Positions 1-11,000 of a stretch of 64,000 bases of DNA are shown here, piece by piece. A program made the position numbers and the translations under genes. The stretch comes from Antedon mediterranea (taxonomy: Eukaryota; Echinodermata; Crinoidea; Comatulida; Antedonidae), in assembly GCF_964355755.1 (NCBI RefSeq), contig NC_092674.1:24392001-24456000 (forward strand), in the 5' to 3' direction. The notes under the pieces are model-generated. The model was not told where the DNA came from and did no database searches. It saw only the letters and a program-made list of their open reading frames with translations. Position 1 is the first letter of the stretch, and every line of letters begins with the position of its first letter.

Positions 1-2056
1 GCAGCCATGTATATGGCCTTGTTTACCTCTACCAAGGAGGTATATATAATCGATCGCGGGTGTCTGTCTTTTTGTTAGCAGGTTTACACAAAAAGTTATT
101 GCAAGATCTTTACCAAAATGAAAATATAGATATGTGGTCAAGGATCACTCCATTAAATTTTAGAGGCAATCCGGACCACGGTCCCAATTCTGGACCACTT
201 TTTAGTATTATCTTCAGACCTTAAAGATAGACAGCATTTTTAAAAGCCGGCATTGCATTTTCTCGAGAACTTCGTGTCCAAAAAAACTTCATTTTCTACA
301 AGAGACAAAGAGTTTTAATTTGTGATTTGTAATTCTAAAATTTAATTTAATTTAATTTAATATACAGGGTTTTTGATAAAGTAGTTTAAAAAAAAAAAAA
401 AATATTTCTTTTCAAAACGTTTTTGCCGTTCATGTCCTATTGTTAGTAAACTAAAGCTATTGTTAATTGATAGGCTTGTTACATAACCATTACACCAAAC
501 TCGCATACACATGCTTGAAGTGAAATTAACTTAATCACACACAGCATTAAGACACAAACACACACCAATATATTTTTCAGTAGGCGGAGGTATGCACTCT
601 CAAGAGTGGCTTTCTAGTTTGTTTATGTAATTATTTGTAGGCCTACTGATGCGACTTTACTCTTCAGTATAAGATTGTATACTGAAAAGAATCCAGTATA
701 AAGAAAACAAACATTTTACAGTATTATAGTTGTTATACAGTTATCGAGTGTCTATCCAATTTTCCAAAGAAGGGGACCTGAGTTTAGTACCTCTAACTTT
801 TGTTACTTGTGATTTGTTGTTTTTCAACGGTATAGTAATTTCTTTTAGCCAAGTGTTTACAAAAAAAATTGAATTCTTAGACACAAGATGATTCAGCAAA
901 ACGAAAATATGTTGCAATAATATTTGATTAAACTTGAAACTTTATTTTACAACCTGTACATTATGAAATCATGATGCGCAATAAAGTTTGATATACTATA
1001 GACATTCGTTGACGTCGTGGAAACCTTGGCACATTATGATTGGTCAGATGTCATCCAGTTTCCAACAAGAAGAATTAAAGGCACCTCGGACATTTTCTAA
1101 ATATTGGATACTGCAGTATAGTAGGTAGGCCTATTACACCTTTTGTGTTCAAAGAGTGGTATATAGTTTATGTATTTCAACTGGATTTCAGCACTAGCCA
1201 CTTTAATCTTCAGCACTTCTGGCCAATCTAATCTAAATCGTTGGAGAAGTTCTTGCATATGTCTTTGTCACACCAGAACTTACATCAGAACCAAAAGAGA
1301 TCCAAACACTGATCAATGTGCTTAGTGTTGCATAATTATACAGTATTCATTTTCAATTTTTAAAATATATGAAAGAAACATGTAGGTCTATGTCTCCCTT
1401 TCAAGCTTTGCTTTGCATACTGGAACATTTCTGCTGCTAAAAAACTTAAGAAAGCCTACAGTGAAACGTCTTTTGGGATACCACTATTCAGTTTGAAGTT
1501 AATAGATTCAGGGGAACCTTTTCTGTGAAAGCGAAGCGCGTAACAATTTTGAAAGGCATTGTGGGATAGAATAAAGATATGGGTGCCGCCATTGTGAGCC
1601 ATGGAGTAGGGCGCCCGCTTCAAATTAGAAAGTCAAAATCATAGAGGGGATCTGCTAATGCTCTAGAGGGGATAGAGTAATTGACTGAGGAGTAGGGCGC
1701 CCGCATCAAATTAGAAAGTCAAAATCATAGGGGGTTCTGCTAATACTCTAGGGGGTAGAGTAATTGACTTCCTAGTTTGGAGGGGGCGCTTCTCCATGTT
1801 GTGAAATGGCGTCGCCCAGTTTGACCTTTTAACCCTGTACTTCCGATACTGTGTTTTGAATGCAAATTGAAGAACAGGAGATTCTTGTGTTATAAGTTCT
1901 TTGGTTTTACTAAAACTACTTATGGCCAATTTAAACAGGTGAAATTGAAGTGGAAAACGAACATAGAATTTATGTTATTTCTTTTGATCCCTACACCAAA
2001 CACGGGAGGTCGATGTGCCGAAAAGCACTTGGGATAAATACAGATTCTACATTAGA
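1..2056. other. Gene-free flank with a short tandem duplication
   Basis: I see no convincing exon or long reading frame here. The stretch is AT-rich with homopolymer runs near 390. The one clear structure is a direct duplication with an 86-bp period: the segment starting GGAGTAGGGCGCCCGC at 1603 is repeated at 1689 and ends near 1769. The two copies differ by a few bases. Confidence 0.6.
1603..1769. repeat. Two-copy tandem duplication, 86-bp period
   Basis: Both copies carry GGAGTAGGGCGCCCGC followed by a matching run that ends in TAGAGTAATTGACT. Small substitutions and short indels separate them (for example AGAGGGGAT versus AGGGGGT). No coding potential is evident. Confidence 0.75.
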
Positions 2057-2061
2057 CAAGC

Positions 2062-2588
2062 TGTCATGACGTCATTTGTTTTCAATTTGTGAGTTGCGTG
2101 CCAGTGCGCGTACAATACGCAGGCTGAACGAAATCATACATTTGGTATCGTGTGAGATATTCATGCAGTGTAATCATCTTTATTTGTTATTTGAAACCCT
2201 TTGGGTGAGTTTTAATTAGAATCGTTTATTAATATGTTTAAGACAGGAGTCTGCAGGGGCAGTCTTTGAGTTGTGTATACCTTTAAAAATTATATTTTTT
2301 ATTGTTGTTAAAGTTCATATAAATAGGCCTCGCTTGACGTTATCTCCTCGTTTAAGTCGAGTCGGCGTACGAGTGTCTACATCTTTCTATTACTATAGAG
2401 GGGGTAGTCGTACTATTCTTTATTATCATATGTTTCGAAGTATTTGTTGACTACAGAACTATCTACATAGTGTATTTTGTTTGTTCTTATAGACAACCCA
2501 ACACAGTTGTTGAATAATAATAAATCTAATAAAGACAACATATTGCAACAACGTGTTCACCTCATTATTTCTCACCGATTCCACAACA
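2062..2588 (+). repeat. 5' LTR of the BEL/Pao element
   Basis: 527 bp, TG...CA ends. It holds a TGACGTCA palindrome a few bases from its start, a TATAAATA box at 2318-2325, and AATAAA signals at 2519-2524 and 2528-2533. The long frame that continues into gag is already open inside the LTR, but the better start lies after it at 2616. Confidence 0.93.
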
Positions 2589-2615
2589 GCTTCAACAACT
2601 AGTGAAATAATTACA

Positions 2616-5042
2616 ATGGCAGACTTAAACAAACTGAAGCTTACCAGACGGAACAGCAAAGGTCAGTTAACAAGGACTCTGTCCATGATAGAATCACTAC
2701 TTAAAGAAAATTGCGAACCAGATGTTTTAAAAACTTACATTATCAAGGCGGAGGAACAGTTCAGAAAAGTTGAGTTAAAACACTCTGAACTGATTGATGT
2801 AATTGAAGACCAGGGAGAATTTGAAACGGAAGAGAAATGGATGTCAGAATGTGAGATGGATTTCCTTCAAAAGTTGGTATGTGCAAAACGGGAGATTACC
2901 CTGCGCCACTCACAATCTACAGTCGATGTACCATTCTCAACTCCAACAACTCCTCTTCAAACATCAGCCTCAACGCAGCCTGCTGGTACGGTTGCCTCGC
3001 CGCCTGCATTCAGTTCACCTACACCTCGACCTGCTATGGCAAGGTCAACGCCTACCATGGCAAAGATGAAGTATCCTACATTTAATGGCAACATCCGGGA
3101 TTACAAAAGATTTAAAGAATTATTTACACATTGTGCAACTAATCTAACTGAGATTGAATGTTTCTACCAGCTAACTGAATCTATGATTAACAGCAAAGAA
3201 AGAAGCATGGTTAAAGGATGTATCGATGTGGCTAGAGCTTGGGAAGTGTTAGATGAACGCTACGGAGACAAAGACAGAGTGGTTGATAGTCTGTTGAAGG
3301 ATCTAGAGAATTTAAAGTCCTATGAAAGTAAGGACAAGATCAACATTCCAGCCATGAGTCGTTTTGTCCAAACCCTTCAAACGTTTGAAACCAGAGCGGA
3401 AACCATTGGTTTATCTGGAGAATTGAACAGCAAAATCATGCTGAGCCAAATAAAACAGAAGTTACCAGAAGAACACAGAATAGCTTACTATAAAAGCGTT
3501 AGGGACAACGACACAGGTCATTCTCTTACTGGCTTGGTTAAATGGCTGTACAGCCAATTATTGTTACTTGAGAAAGCTATGCCCATGACTGAAACTGAAT
3601 CATCTTCATCGTCAAAGAAGGCTTCAAATGCTGCTGTAGTGTCATCTGCAGAAGGATACAAGTCAGACTACAATAGAAATCCCAAGTGTGCACTGCATCC
3701 AACTGCGAATACTCATTTCTTAAAGAGTTGTAACAAGTTTCGAAGTTTGTCTCAAAAGGAGAAATATGAAGTGATGAAAAAGAACAGAATCTGTTTTAGA
3801 TGTGGTCACAACAATTGCTCTGCTGGTAAACCTCCATATGATAAGAATTCCTGTCAATTTGCCGCACCTTGTGGAACTCCATCTTGTGGAAGTAACCTTC
3901 ACTTTCCGGCTGTTTGTCCTGTCTTGTATGAAAGAAAGGATCAACCCAATCTTAATTGCAATGCTCAACCATTTCAACCAGCGGATCCAACCACAGTTGT
4001 TAAGCAGGCAGGCATGGTCACCCACAATGGAGAAAGTAAATTACAAGTGACTTTACCTACTGTTATGGGGTACCTGAGATGTGGCAAAACCCGCCGTCCA
4101 GTGCGTATCTTATTGGATGGTGGAAGCCAAGCGACACTTCTGAGATCGGGACTCATTCCACTTACTAATCAAGATGTTTATCAAAAACACGATCTGAGTC
4201 TGGTTGGTGGTAAGAAAATTACTAAGAAACTACGATTGCTGAATTGCTACATTGAAGACGTAAATGGTACATGGTCTTGTCCACTCACCGTCACAGAAAT
4301 AGACGAACCCTGCGGAGATGCTCCTATAGTATACAAAGAACAGCTTAAACAATACAGTCATCTAAATGAAATTGATTTACAAGTTGCTCCATACCCAACT
4401 ATTGATGTACTGCTTGGTGTCGATAACACACACTTAATGATTTGGGAAGAGTACCTCCGAGGTGAATGTATCAATGAACCTGTAGCCGTGAAATGTCCTT
4501 TTGGATGGTTTATCCAAGGAGGACAACTCACCACATCAGCACTCTTCAACTATGTTAATGTGTCTGCAGTTGGACCAATGGAAGATTTTCTTGGCATTGA
4601 GACAATGGGTTTAGAACCAAAGAAGTGCAAATGCTCCGAACATCTTACAAACCGCAAGGCAACGGAAGCAATTGATCAGAGTGTGAAACAACTGCCAAAT
4701 GGAACTTATGAAATTAGATTGCCTTGGAAAAGGGCACCAAATGACCTTCCAGATAACTATGGGTATGCTGTGAAGAGACTGAAGAGCCTAGAAAAGCAAT
4801 TTGAGAATAGAAGCATAGAATGGGAAGTGTATTGCGAACAAATGAGAGATCAACTGAAAAGAGGTGTCTCTCGTCGAGTGACAGAAGCAGACCTAAAAAG
4901 AGATAGAGAGGCTGGAAGGAAGATGTGGTTTTTACCACACTTTGCCGTAACCAAAGAATCCAAAACAACACCTGTGAGAGTGGTATATGATGGGAAGGCA
5001 AGATTTCAAGGCCATTCTCTTAATGATTATATATTTATATAA
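2616..5042 (+). CDS. BEL/Pao gag, protease and N-terminal RT (frame ends early)
   Basis: About 808 residues from the first ATG after the LTR; the frame is open further upstream from 2553 but that part lies inside the LTR. The N-terminal third is gag-like, with the conserved TFNG-type region of BEL/Pao gag (around 3070-3110). Next comes a Cys/His-rich zinc-knuckle region (about 3790-3930), then an aspartic protease whose active-site segment reads LLDGGSQ at about 4108-4130, where D-S/T-G-S would be usual. The start of the reverse transcriptase follows. The frame stops at 5042 in an AT-repeat tract, and homology carries on in the next frame. This looks like a slippage mutation; programmed frameshifting is less likely at this site. 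Confidence 0.88.
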   Translation: MADLNKLKLTRRNSKGQLTRTLSMIESLLKENCEPDVLKTYIIKAEEQFRKVELKHSELIDVIEDQGEFETEEKWMSECEMDFLQKLVCAKREITLRHSQSTVDVPFSTPTTPLQTSASTQPAGTVASPPAFSSPTPRPAMARSTPTMAKMKYPTFNGNIRDYKRFKELFTHCATNLTEIECFYQLTESMINSKERSMVKGCIDVARAWEVLDERYGDKDRVVDSLLKDLENLKSYESKDKINIPAMSRFVQTLQTFETRAETIGLSGELNSKIMLSQIKQKLPEEHRIAYYKSVRDNDTGHSLTGLVKWLYSQLLLLEKAMPMTETESSSSSKKASNAAVVSSAEGYKSDYNRNPKCALHPTANTHFLKSCNKFRSLSQKEKYEVMKKNRICFRCGHNNCSAGKPPYDKNSCQFAAPCGTPSCGSNLHFPAVCPVLYERKDQPNLNCNAQPFQPADPTTVVKQAGMVTHNGESKLQVTLPTVMGYLRCGKTRRPVRILLDGGSQATLLRSGLIPLTNQDVYQKHDLSLVGGKKITKKLRLLNCYIEDVNGTWSCPLTVTEIDEPCGDAPIVYKEQLKQYSHLNEIDLQVAPYPTIDVLLGVDNTHLMIWEEYLRGECINEPVAVKCPFGWFIQGGQLTTSALFNYVNVSAVGPMEDFLGIETMGLEPKKCKCSEHLTNRKATEAIDQSVKQLPNGTYEIRLPWKRAPNDLPDNYGYAVKRLKSLEKQFENRSIEWEVYCEQMRDQLKRGVSRRVTEADLKRDREAGRKMWFLPHFAVTKESKTTPVRVVYDGKARFQGHSLNDYIFI

Positions 5043-6558
5043 AGGAGAAAATGTTAATACAGATCTTTTTGATGTTGCCCTACGATTCCGAGAAAACGAA
5101 GTTGGTATAATTGCCGACATTAGTAAGATGTTCCAGGCTATTAAAATCAGTTCTGATGATGCCCGCTTTCATCGATTTGTGTTCAGAGAGAATCCTAACC
5201 ATCCAATTCAAGTGTACGAGTTGACGACTGTTACATTTGGTGACAAGCCATCACCAACTGCGGCTATTGTGACTTTGAGGCATATAGTATCTGAGCATGC
5301 ACCCGGTGATAAACAATTAGAAAGAATTGTTACTGACCAGTTTTACATGGATGATTTGAATGAATCTGTTACTGATGCTAATGAGGCCGACAACTTAAAG
5401 TCTAAACTCATTGAGACTCTGATGAAAGGAAACTTCAATATCAGGAAATGGCAATCCAACGTTAGGAATATGTGTGATGAATCAGAAGACGCCACTGCTG
5501 CAACAGCTTTGGGAACAAAGTGGGACCTTGTGAACGACACTCTAAAGGTCAAAGAGGTTAAACTAATTCAAGGTCTAATCCCAACTAAACGTAGCATTCT
5601 GAAACAAACCGCTTCTTACTATGACGTATTCGGTATGCTTTCCGGTATCCTTGTCCGACCGAAAACACTGTTACAAAAACTGTGGCAACTAAACATTGAT
5701 TGGGATACACCACTTAACCAGAGAGGTGAACTTTGTGCTATTCTCAGTGAAATCAATAAAGACCTTGAAAAAGCAAGTGACATAGAAATTCCAAGATGTC
5801 TTATTCCAGAGCCATTTAGAGGAAAAAGACCATTACCAAAAGTATCTCTGCATGGTGCAAGTGATGCTTCAGAAGATGCTATGGGTATCGGAGTTTGGCT
5901 AAGGTGGTCACATGAAGAGTCAACTGAAGCTTATTTGTCGTTTGTGTGCGCCCGAGCCAGACTCACACCACTTAAACAATCAAGCATCCCCAGGAAAGAA
6001 CTTCAAGCAATTCTGCTGCTTTCAAGGCTGATGCTCACTGTAAAGAATGCTTTGAGGTTTGACATAGTTTTTTCAAAGATTTGGACAGACAGTATGACTG
6101 CCATCAGTTGGCTGAGAGGTCAATCTAAATCTTTCCGATCGTATGTTGCATACCGTGTAGGTGAGATCACTTCTGAATTTGACCCGATCAAAGATATCGC
6201 CTTTGTACCATCAGACCAGAACACTATAGATATTGTTTCAAGAGGAGGAAACATTGACGATATGAAGAAAGTCATCGATGGACCAGGGTTCCTACGATCA
6301 CCACCAATCTCTTGGCCTAAAACTCTGACAAATGTTCAAGTAGCTCCTGAAGATGGAGAACAAAAGAAATTCCATGTCCGTAATGCTAAGACACTAACAC
6401 TCAAAATAAAGGCTATCCCTGAATTTGAAAGAATACTTGATCCCACCAAGTTTTCTAGTTGGCCAAAACTTAAGATGGTCACAGCAAGAGTTGTGTCCTT
6501 AAAGCAGTTACCAAAGAACCAATGGTTAAAGAAGTTAACTTCAGTTGGTGAAAGCTGA
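5030..6558 (+). pseudogene. BEL/Pao reverse transcriptase and RNase H (shifted frame)
   Basis: Continuation of pol one frame over from the preceding segment. The frame is open from 4987, but homology resumes only near 5030. The RT catalytic YMDD motif is at 5344-5355. An RNase H-like region follows, with HGASDAS near 5851 and a conserved RKEL segment near 5992. After about 6480 the sequence leaves the expected pol order: the integrase zinc-binding and DDE core are absent and the frame closes at 6558. As it stands, this copy could not make a working polyprotein. Confidence 0.85.
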
Positions 6559-7060
6559 TAGACTAACATTTGTTGAATGGGAGACGGTGTTCTGTCAGAT
6601 ATCTGGTCTTATCAATAGTCGACCTTTGACAGCCAAGTCATCATCGCCCCTGGATCACCCGCCATTAACTCCTAATCATTTCCTGATTGGAAGAGGTGCT
6701 TTACAGTGTCCGGAAGTACCGTGTGAAGAATTCCATGGAAATTTGAGAAAACGGAGAGAAATTTGTAACTCTATGGTGAATGGTTTCTGGCACCGATGGA
6801 TGGAGTGTATCCATAAGCTCTCACCAAGACTTAAATGGCAGAAATCAATGGAGAATGTAATGGAAGGTGACATAGTACTTGTCATTGGTGAGAACAAGAA
6901 ACGTGGTAGTTGGAAAATGGCAGAAGTCAGTAAAGTTTATCCAGGGAAAGATGACCTTGTTAGGGTTGTTGACATAAAATTTGCAGATGGTATCAATGCT
7001 AAGAAACCGGTTACTAAGTTGATCATGCTAATGAAGAGCACCGAACGTTCAGACATGTAG
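6545..7060 (+). pseudogene. BEL/Pao integrase C-terminal remnant (DUF5641-type)
   Basis: About 170 codons in a third frame that overlaps the previous frame by 14 bases. It contains the NSRPL segment found at the end of the integrase core and the tryptophan-rich domain that closes BEL/Pao polyproteins (FWHRW near 6790; a GDIVLV strand near 6867). No upstream integrase sequence is present, so an internal deletion joins RNase H almost directly to this tail. The nominal start codon is probably not real. Confidence 0.85.
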
Positions 7061-7206
7061 TGATATGTGGATCAGATGATGTTCCTTGACCACTGTGATT
7101 GATGATTTAAAGTGTAATTGACATTTATGAACTTTTCATTGTTACATTTAAAGTTGTAGACTTTGTTACTAGTTGTGACTATCCGTCACTTTTTAGGGGG
7201 CTGGGA

Positions 7207-7732
7207 TGTCATGACGTCATTTGTTTTCAATTTGTGAGTTGCGTGCCAGTGCGCGTACAATACGCAGGCTGAACGAAATCATACATTTGGTATCGTGTGA
7301 GATATTCATGCAGTGTAATCATCTTTATTTGTTATTTGAAACCCTTTGGGTGAGTTTTAATTAGAATCGTTTATTAATATGTTTAGACAGGAGTCTGCAG
7401 GGGCAGTCTTTGAGTTGTGTATACCTTTAAAAATTATATTTTTTATTGTTGTTAAAGTTCATATATCTAGGCCTCGCTTGACGTTATCTCCTCGTTTAAG
7501 TCGAGTCGGCGTACGAGTGTCTACATCTTTCTATTACTATAGAGGGGGTAGTCGTACTATTCTTTATTATCATATGTTTCGAAGTATTTGTTGACTACAG
7601 AACTATCTACTTAGTGTATTTTGTTTGTTCTTATAGACAACCCAACACAGTTGTTGAATAATAATAAATCTAATAAAGACAACATATTGCAACAACGTGT
7701 TCACCTCATTATTTCTCACCGATTCCACAACA
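7207..7732 (+). repeat. 3' LTR of the BEL/Pao element
   Basis: 526 bp, matching the 5' LTR except for a one-base deletion near 7385 and three substitutions. Two of these fall in the TATA-like box (here TATATCTA, versus TATAAATA in the 5' LTR). It is followed by the CAAGC target duplication. Confidence 0.93.
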
Positions 7733-7737
7733 CAAGC

Positions 7738-8076
7738 AATACACAGATTTCCTCTTACCGTTACTGACGGTTCGTCTGTGTAAATTGGCCTTTAATCAAC
7801 TCTGTTTTGTTATTATGGTTTTATCATCATGCTGTGCCGTTTATGTTTCATTATGGCCAGTCCCTATTCAAGGAACATCCTTCCTAAGAGGACACTTTGT
7901 AAGGCCCTGAAAGTGTGTTCATAATAAGGGTTCTATTGTAAATAGTTTTTAAAATTATATCAATTATTTATTTTATTTTTCCATTTTTTAAATTAATAAA
8001 TGTTCTTGAAATGAAAGTAAAAAGTGAAAAAGAGCATTTTAAAGTTTTAGTTTATTTTTACTAAACGTCTGATAAG
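7738..8076. other. Spacer downstream of CATSPERD; possible exon remnant
   Basis: No open gene. On the minus strand, 7790-7850 resembles the last CATSPERD exon (8077-8130): it shares CTCTGTTTTGT and a spaced match to the ATGCTGT/GCCGT/ATG region. It may be a decayed duplicate. TTTATT at 8051-8056 reads AATAAA on the minus strand. Confidence 0.4.
8051..8056 (-). terminator. Candidate poly(A) signal of CATSPERD
   Basis: AATAAA on the minus strand, 21 bases after the stop codon. This would give a very short 3' UTR. Another candidate lies further downstream near 7968. Confidence 0.4.
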
Positions 8077-11000
8077 CTACTCTGTTTTGTTCTGTTCTTC
8101 TGGTTTAGTCATGATGCTGTAAGTGCCGTACATGAACCAGAGAGACAGTACGCCAAACCCACATATTCCAAGCATGATGTGCATCTGAGGGAATGGGGCT
8201 TCTGGAAGAGCTCCGTACACTTCAACAGCAAACAGGGCAGTCAAAGTACAAAAACTGAAAACAGAAGAAGAAGATAATCAATTATTCAATATTACACTTT
8301 TATAGGTCTAAAGCTCTGTCTACACTATCAAACTTTATGTGAAAAAAAAAATGTGATGTGCCCATTTATGGACATGATGATGTCACCACTATCATATTTG
8401 GGCACATCACACTTTTTTTTTGTCAAACTAAATCGTTTACATAAAGTTTACAATGAATAAATAAACAATTGACCACATTTGAAAAGCTTGGCATTAACTC
8501 GTATACCTGTAGTTTGGATCCACCACAGTAACATTAAATATGTATAATCCACTGTATGGTAACCATTTGATCTTGTTACTGCTACTGCTGTTCATGATCT
8601 CATACGGTTTCTCAGAATGCACCAAAGGACTACCAGAATCATCATAACAACTTAAAAAGTTCTACAAACAAGAAAGAAAGTTATAGACAAATCCCTTGTA
8701 GGTCATAATTATTTAACCACCGAGTAGCAGGCGTAATGCATCATGGAGTGCCTACCCCTCTGTGGCTATGCCACTGCTGAGAAGGAGTTTTACGTCGGGG
8801 AGATTAACTGATCAGATGGTTGAACCTACACTGTGTATGCTAGCAAAGTGAAAACATCTGACCACATTCCTAACTTTTTTAAAACCTAATAATGTGTGCT
8901 TGTGTACCTTGTTAGTCCATGCTGTGTGTGGGTTAGCCAGACTCTGTGCTTGTAACATGGTGAGCCTATCTTGAGCCTGTGATACACATAGGGCCTGGTA
9001 AAGACAAAATTACTGGTATTCACATTACTAAAAAAGTATTTCTAATTTTGTTTTACTTTCAAATCAAACACAATTTGTTTCAGAGCACAATCATGTCATA
9101 AAGACCAATTCAGACAGAAATATATCATAAAACGTCTTGACTCGTCGGTGCTGTCTGAGACGAGTCATATTGAGATAGCTTCGGGCATGGTTTTTAGGTT
9201 GTCGGGAGAACTTCAAAAATGTTTAATTTTCTCCCAGGACAACTCGCGGCCATGTTGTACGACGCTGTCTGAGTTGGCCTTAAGGAATCAGACTTTGAAA
9301 AGGCACCATCATCTTATTTATGTATTCTATAGGCCATAATCAATTTCTCCTCCGCAATTGTCAGTTTGTTTGCCAGACATCATTATCCACTTGTCCACAT
9401 TCTCTCTTTTCTCTTTACAAATATTAGCATCCGTTGGTTGAGAAATTAAGCTCTTGTGCAAGGAGCTTTCGTGCAAGGAGCTTTTCTTGCATACAGGATC
9501 AACTTTGTTATTTACAACAGTGTATTATATGTATTGCTGTCATGATTCTGTGTTATACGTGTCCGCTTTTGTATAAAGTAAAGCTATCAAACTAGAAAGT
9601 GCGATGTGCCCAAATATGGTAGTGCTATGACATCATCATGTCCATATGGGCACATCACATTTTTTGTCACATAAAGTAGACAGAGCTTAACACAGATGAG
9701 TTTACCTCTGCCATGGTCATAGTATAAGTGAATGTGAAACGTCCATTGATGTCATAAACTACAAAGTTTACCAGCACCTCTTCAACAAATTTATCTCCAT
9801 CAAACCTGTCCAGAACAGGAAAAAAAACCAACTTTTTATTTAAAGATGTATTGTCCCTTGAAACACACAAAAATGAAGGTCAAAATATTCTAAATTTAAA
9901 TTGGCCATATCAAAGTAATATTAAAGTTATTCACTTTAAGTCGAAAATTCAAGCCAAAAGCAACAAGTTTACGTAATTAACAGGTAAATTAGTTTGATTA
10001 CATTTCGTCTGGAAAATCGTCGCGAGCGAAAGTAAACAAAGATTTCAAACCACGAGTACGCATTATGCATATGCTAATTAGGATTAATGAAAACATTTCT
10101 TCTGGTTTCGATTCGTATAATGATATAAGTGATAGTAAACAAATAAAACTTACGTTGGCAAGACAGTTTCGTCTAGCTGTCAGCTCAACTTCTTCAGTTG
10201 CTATGATGCGTTATGACGCCGACTGGTCTCCTTTCCAGCCACTAGATGTTTTTGTTGTGTAGCCTAGGGGATCAGTCGTCGTCAGAAGCTGATCGTAAAT
10301 GTGAGATAGTTGGTGCGCGCCTTCGTCTCTATTCATCTTTTTATTTTATTGTAGTTATATACAGAAGAGCCCCTATTAAGGGGACACATTCTGGGCCAAA
10401 CAAATGTACATAGAGGTATTCCCCTCATTCTACGGGAAATGTGTCCCCTGAATAAGACTGCCCCAAAGAAGATGTCTACTCTATTAATGACATTTATCTA
10501 TACTTACAGTTCAATAATTGGTTTAAATGGGTCGGCTATGTGCACCAAAAATGGACATCCTACTTGTTCAAGGTCATAGGTTAGTGTCCTGTCTTGAGTA
10601 CCGGTGGTGCGGCCAAGTAGAAATGTTGGATCATAAAGATCTCTGTAAATTTACACAAGATACTAAGTTCGGTAAGTTAAATTATTTAATATTCTGGGTC
10701 TGTTTTTAAAGCTGCAATGTAATTACCTAAATAAACTTACTTTCTGATTGTATAAGACGCACCCCTCCAGTTTTCACATGCAGTATCCCGCCTTCAAATT
10801 AATAAGATAATTTATTATTTTATATAAATAAATGTTTGCCCTACTCTGTACTTTCTTAAGTGTATGTATTTAGCAAAAAGTACAATGTATGTCAGAGTAG
10901 CGAAAAGATCTAACCAATCAAATTTTAGCTCCCTAACGCAAAGCTACTTTGAATTAGTTACAAAATTACCACGCAGTTGATATAGTAATCTACAGTAGAT

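Larger units (their letters stand above)
2057..7737 (+). mobile_element. BEL/Pao LTR retrotransposon, defective
   Basis: Complete insertion with two LTRs (2062-2588 and 7207-7732), each starting TG and ending CA, and a 5-bp target duplication CAAGC at 2057-2061 and 7733-7737. A purine-rich tract (AGGGGGCTGGGA) sits just before the 3' LTR, as expected for plus-strand priming. Gag, aspartic protease, reverse transcriptase, RNase H and a C-terminal integrase-side domain occur in the order typical of BEL/Pao. The reading frame shifts near 5030, and the zinc-binding and catalytic core of integrase are missing near 6540. The LTRs differ by three substitutions and one indel over about 527 bp, so the insertion looks recent. 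I could not identify a tRNA primer-binding site right after the 5' LTR. Confidence 0.93.

Noticed and set aside
5027-5045. Programmed ribosomal frameshift in pol
   Set aside because: The site is an AT-repeat tract with no recognisable slippery heptamer followed by a stem, and the integrase deletion shows that the copy is already defective.
9148-9339. Short plus-strand frame as a gene
   Set aside because: Lies in a CATSPERD intron, has no homology I can see and has unremarkable length for chance.
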